A DNA stretch of 64,000 nucleotides from Panaeolus papilionaceus. Taxonomy: Eukaryota; Basidiomycota; Agaricomycetes; Agaricales. The notes under the pieces were generated by a model, which saw nothing but the letters and a program-made list of their open reading frames with translations, searched no databases and was not told where the DNA came from. The first letter of the stretch is position 1; each line of letters opens with the position of its first letter. Shown here one piece after another: positions 60,020 through 64,000 of this stretch. The stretch is taken from NCBI GenBank assembly GCA_015501605.1, contig JADNRZ010000001.1, positions 2,666,001 to 2,730,000 on the forward strand, in the 5' to 3' direction. Made by a program: the position numbers and the translations under genes.

Positions 60020-63000
60020 ATGAATATCGCTCATTCACTACCATCGACTGTAACCGGAGTCTCGTTTTCTTTTCTTACTGCCGAGGATGTTCGTCGTATC
60101 TCAGTCAAGCAAATTGTGAACCCTGTACTTCTCGATGATCTAAACAGACCAAATATTGGAGGTCTTTACGATCCCGCACTTGGTCCTAGCGATCGTTCCG
60201 ACATGTGAGAGGATCCATTTTCTATCTAGGGCAGCCCATCTTACCTCTGCGTTAGATGCGCAACATGTCATCTTACATACTTTACCTGCCCGGGTCACTT
60301 TGGCCATATAGAATTACCAGCACCGGTATTCCACCCACTATTCATGGGCAACATGTTTAACCTACTTCGAGGGACCTGTATGTTTTGTCATAGATTTAAG
60401 CTTTCAAGGACCGTGGTATGTTTTTTTTCGCCTGTTTAATCGCTGTTCTACAAGCTAACTGAATTTACGATAGCTATGGAAATACCTTGCCAAGCTACGT
60501 CTTTTAGAACGAGGTCTTCTTGAAGCTGCTCAAGGGGTCAACGACATCCAAATGCGCATTGGCCGAAAGAAGGCGAAGAAGTCAACGAAGACCGCAGACG
60601 GGGATTCCTCTTCGGAAGAGGAGGTTGCAGAAGAAGCGACACCAGATGTCCCAGACGAAACGCCTACCGAATTCATTGCTCGAATCAATCTATATGTTGC
60701 TATCCACCTTGCTCGAGCACCCAAAAATACCCGGGACTCCTATAAAGATACGTCTGTCTACCAGGCCCGCAAGGATCTTATCAACGAATTTTTGAAGTTA
60801 TGTATGAGCCGAAAGTGTCAGAACTCAGATTGCGGTTGGTGCGTAATATTCTCTCCAGGAACTCTGTAACACGCGCTAATATAGATGTCGTAGCGTTTCC
60901 TACACGTTCAGAAAAGAGGGCCACATCAAAGTCATCGAGTATGACCTGTCTCGCAAACAAAAGGCTACACTGACAAGAAGAAAGCCAGACGTTCTTCTTG
61001 CAGAGAAGTCGGCTGCGTTTTCACAGTCGAGCGTCAAACTGAACGCTCCGAATGAGGGGGACAATGACGTCGAGATGATGCCTGCGAGTGAGGAAGATGA
61101 TGATAACTCGGAAGACGAGGACGAGGAGCTCGAAGGTGAGGACGTCATGAGCGATGCGGGAAAAGCAGGGAAGAAGGACGACCCTTCACTCCCTCGGGCA
61201 GCCAATGGGAAGGTGAAGACAAAGAGAGGAAGGAACGAGCGTGTCGTTGCCCCAGAAGAGTGTCGTGCACATCTTCGCCGTTTATTCAAGAACGAGGCGA
61301 TTATGTGCGCCCTCGTCTTTGGCCGTCATGGACCTTTCGCCCCTCTGTCCCCTGACCAACTTTGCTACGCATCTGCCGACATGTTCTTTCTCGAGGTTTT
61401 ACCCGTTCCCCCCACTCGTTTCCGTCCGCCCGCGAAGCTCGGGGAAACTCTTTTTGAGCACCCGCAGAACGAACTACTCGCTAGAGTCCTTCAAACAGCC
61501 TATCGAATGCGGGATCTAAGTGTCAACCTGAAGGAGGTGTCACAAAAGGGCTCGGATGTGGACGAGGCGGCTAGGAGGACCATAATGGGTGCGCTTTTGG
61601 AAAGGCTCGTCCAGCTACAGATCGACGTCAATAGTTTCATGGATAGTAGCAAAAATCCTCAGATTGTCCGACAAGGCAAGCTACCCCCAGCTGGTGTGAA
61701 GCAAGGCCTGGAGAAAAAGGAGGGTTTATTCAGGAAGCACATGATGGCAAGCATTCCACATCTAGAGCGAGAGTTTTTTTTGGCTCACTTTCCAACAGGG
61801 CAAGCGCGTTAATTATGCCGCCCGATCGGTTATCTCTCCTGATGTTAACATCGAACCGAATGAAATCGGCATTCCTCCTGTGTTCGCTCGCAAACTTACC
61901 TTCCCCGAGCCAGTCACTCCAGCTAATTTCCATGAAATGCGTCAGCTGGTCATTACTGGACCCCACGGCTATCCTGGAGCATCCATTGTGGAATATGAGG
62001 ACGGCCGACAACAATCACTCGTATGTCATAATATTCTCATGGAAATATACATCTCTGATAACCACCAAATGTCAGGATAAGCTTACTATTGAACAACGAA
62101 CCGCTATTGCCAACCAACTCCTCACCCCTCAAGAAGGAGAACGTGCAACTTGCGGAAAATATGGCCTTTCGACACGAACTGCTGCAATCAATAAAAAGGT
62201 TTATCGCCATTTGAGAGACGGTGACATCCTCATCCTGAACAGGCAGCCCACACTACATAAACCTAGTATGATGACACATAAAGCAAGGGTACTACAGGGA
62301 GAGAAAACTATTCGGATGCACTACGCCAACTGGTAAATTTTTCTTCTCCTTGTTTTGGGGCTCCCCTAACATGCGTCTTATTTCACAGTAATTCATACAA
62401 CGGTATGCGTCCTCATATTCACCCTGTCAACGTAAATGCTCATTAAACCATCATAAAGCTGATTTCGATGGAGACGGTAAGTCACAACAGGAGCCATACA
62501 CAATAACATGATGCTGACCCTGTTTCAGAAATGAACATTCACTTCCCCCGTAAGTGTGTATATCTGTGTCGTTTGACATTTCCTAATCGCATTCCAGAGA
62601 ATCATATTGCCCGAGCTGAAGCAATGATGATTGCGAACACAGATAACCAGTATCTAGTCCCGACTTCTGGAAACCCAATTCGTGGATTAATTCAGGACCA
62701 TGTGGTGGCGGGTGTGTGGATGACATGCCAAAATACTTTCTTCACTCGGGAGGAATACTTCCAGCTCCTATATGGGTCGCTGAGACCGGAAGATGAAGTC
62801 GATCCTGGTATCCGAATTGTCACTCTACCCCCAACGGTGTGGAAGCCTGTGCCGCTGTGGACAGGAAAGCAAATTGTATTCAGTTTTTCATACGTTTCAT
62901 GTGACTATCGGCTCAATTGTTGTCCAGATCTCAACCATTATGAAGAATATCACTCCTTCAACCGCCGAGGGTCTTAACTTGGAAGCGGGGACCAAAGTAC

Positions 63001-64000
63001 CTGGGAAACTTTGGGGTGCTGATTCTCGAGAGGATAAGGTGGTTTTTATGGACGGAGAACTTCTGTCGGGCGTTCTAGACAAGGCGGCCTTTGGAGCTTC
63101 CGACTATGGCTTGATTCACTCTGTGTACGAACTGTATGGCGCAGACATCGCGGGAAGGCTCTTGGGAATTCTCAGTCGTCTCTTCACCAAGTTTATGCAG
63201 CATCGGGCTTTCACCTGCCGTATGGATGACCTTATGCTCACCCCCGAAGGCGACCAATGGCGAAACGACCTTATCGTAAAGGGCAAGAACTTGGGTCTTG
63301 AGGGCGCCATTGAAAATTTCCCTGCATTGGAAAACACCCCCAAGGATGAGATTCCACAAGCACTTAGAGCCCTCCTTGAAGATGTACTCCGCGATGACAA
63401 CAAGATGGCTGGGTTGGATATGACCGTCAAGACGAAGCTTAACAGGCTCACCTCATCCATTGGCGATGCCTGTCTCCCAGGAGGGCTTCTTCGCAAATTC
63501 CCTTACAACCACATGCAGACGATGACTCTTTCAGGTGCAAAGGGTTCAGCAGTCAACGTGAGACAAATCTCGTGCGCTCTAGGTCAACAGGAACTGGAAG
63601 GTCGTCGTGTCCCCGTCATGGTGAGCGGTAAAACGCTGCCGTCCTTCCAGCCTTTCGAAACAAAAGCGATATCCGGTGGCTATGTTGCGAGTCGGTTCTT
63701 GACAGGGATCAAACCTCAGGAGTTTTATTTCCATTGTATGGCTGGTAGAGAAGGTCTTATTGATACTGCCGTCAAGACGTCCCGGTCTGGATACCTCCAG
63801 CGCTGTCTCATCAAGCACCTGGAGGGCATCCGGGTTCATTACGACAACACGGTCCGAGGAAGCGACAATTCAGTCTACCAATTTGCCTATGGTGGAGATG
63901 CTTTGGACGTGACCAAACAGAAACATCTCTACCAATTCAACTTTATTGCCCAGAATAACGTCACTTTCGCCCGCCGGCTGAAACCTTATCAAGTTCTTAA
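60020..64000 (+). CDS. RPA190: RNA polymerase I largest subunit, partial at right edge
   Basis: Exons 60020-60204, 60256-60415, 60474-60838, 60894-61746, 61799-62020, 62076-62332, 62389-62402, 62459-62476, 62529-62549, 62598-62875, 62928-beyond 64000. It makes rRNA in the nucleolus. Zinc site [20 protein letters not shown], an acidic Pol I-type insert ([14 protein letters not shown]), [18 protein letters not shown] and the catalytic NADFDGD (about 685-691, binding the Mg ion) are present, then the funnel and trigger-loop approach ([33 protein letters not shown]). The catalytic motif is spread over exons of 14, 18 and 21 nt. The intron at 61747-61798 has a GC donor. The 60839-60893 join, ending at a GTCGTAG acceptor, is the one I am least sure of. 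Confidence 0.93.

Noticed and set aside
61815..62336. A 173-codon frame in the RPA190 region.
   Set aside because: It mixes a shifted frame with read-through of the intron at 62021-62075; the spliced RPA190 sequence is strongly conserved.

Overview
The window is nuclear DNA of a filamentous basidiomycete, most likely an agaricomycete mushroom. Nearly every gene is broken by many 45-70 nt GT-AG introns. Genes lie 150-900 bp apart on both strands, and the proteins (alpha/beta hydrolase, Rix1, Sec10, KRE9/KNH1-like protein) have the look of agaricomycete families. I reconstructed 29 gene models plus a 46-codon partial gene at the left edge; RPA190 runs off the right edge. There are about 170 introns. 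For every complete model the exon lengths sum to a whole number of codons; the few uncertain joins are marked. I saw no rRNA, tRNA, CRISPR array or recognisable transposon.

Layout. 1-139: start of SWC4 (chromatin). 404-4741: tandem pair of BCS1-like AAA ATPases, the second shortened and tail-anchored. 4999-7772: glutaminyl-tRNA synthetase. 8043-9815 (-) and 17363-19282 (+): two alpha-tubulin genes. Between them lie a very large alpha/beta hydrolase (10142-13791, -) and CPSF2/Cft2 (14035-17165). 19697-20714 (-): HAD phosphatase. 20898-23801: exocyst Sec15. 24106-24948 (-): ARF1. 25610-26310 (-): dual-specificity phosphatase. 27436-30576: two small unrecognised genes in a gene-poor stretch. 30713-33212: divergent pair of a lysine-rich nuclear-type protein and Gemin2. 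33335-37451 (-): three tandem GNAT acetyltransferases followed by a decayed gene. 38886-41523: KRE9/KNH1-like GPI protein and a two-domain chromate transporter. 42040-45352: quinolinate phosphoribosyltransferase facing an ACMSD-like decarboxylase. 45963-49280: a coiled-coil basidiomycete protein and a mucin-like membrane protein. 49892-51126: mitochondrial enoyl-CoA hydratase. 51222-54603 (-): exocyst Sec10. 54857-64000: RIX1, RRN11, an aftiphilin/Laa2-like adaptor and RPA190.

Themes. Secretion: Sec15, Sec10, ARF1 and an AP-1-accessory-like protein. Ribosome production: RIX1, RRN11 and RPA190 within 9.2 kb. NAD/tryptophan branch point: QPT and ACMSD-like genes tail to tail. Gene-structure oddities: about five introns with GC instead of GT donors, micro-exons of 11, 14, 17, 18 and 21 nt, and tandem duplicates at different stages of divergence. 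I found no clearly new multi-gene system; the most unusual items are the AAA pair, the GNAT array and the splicing features.
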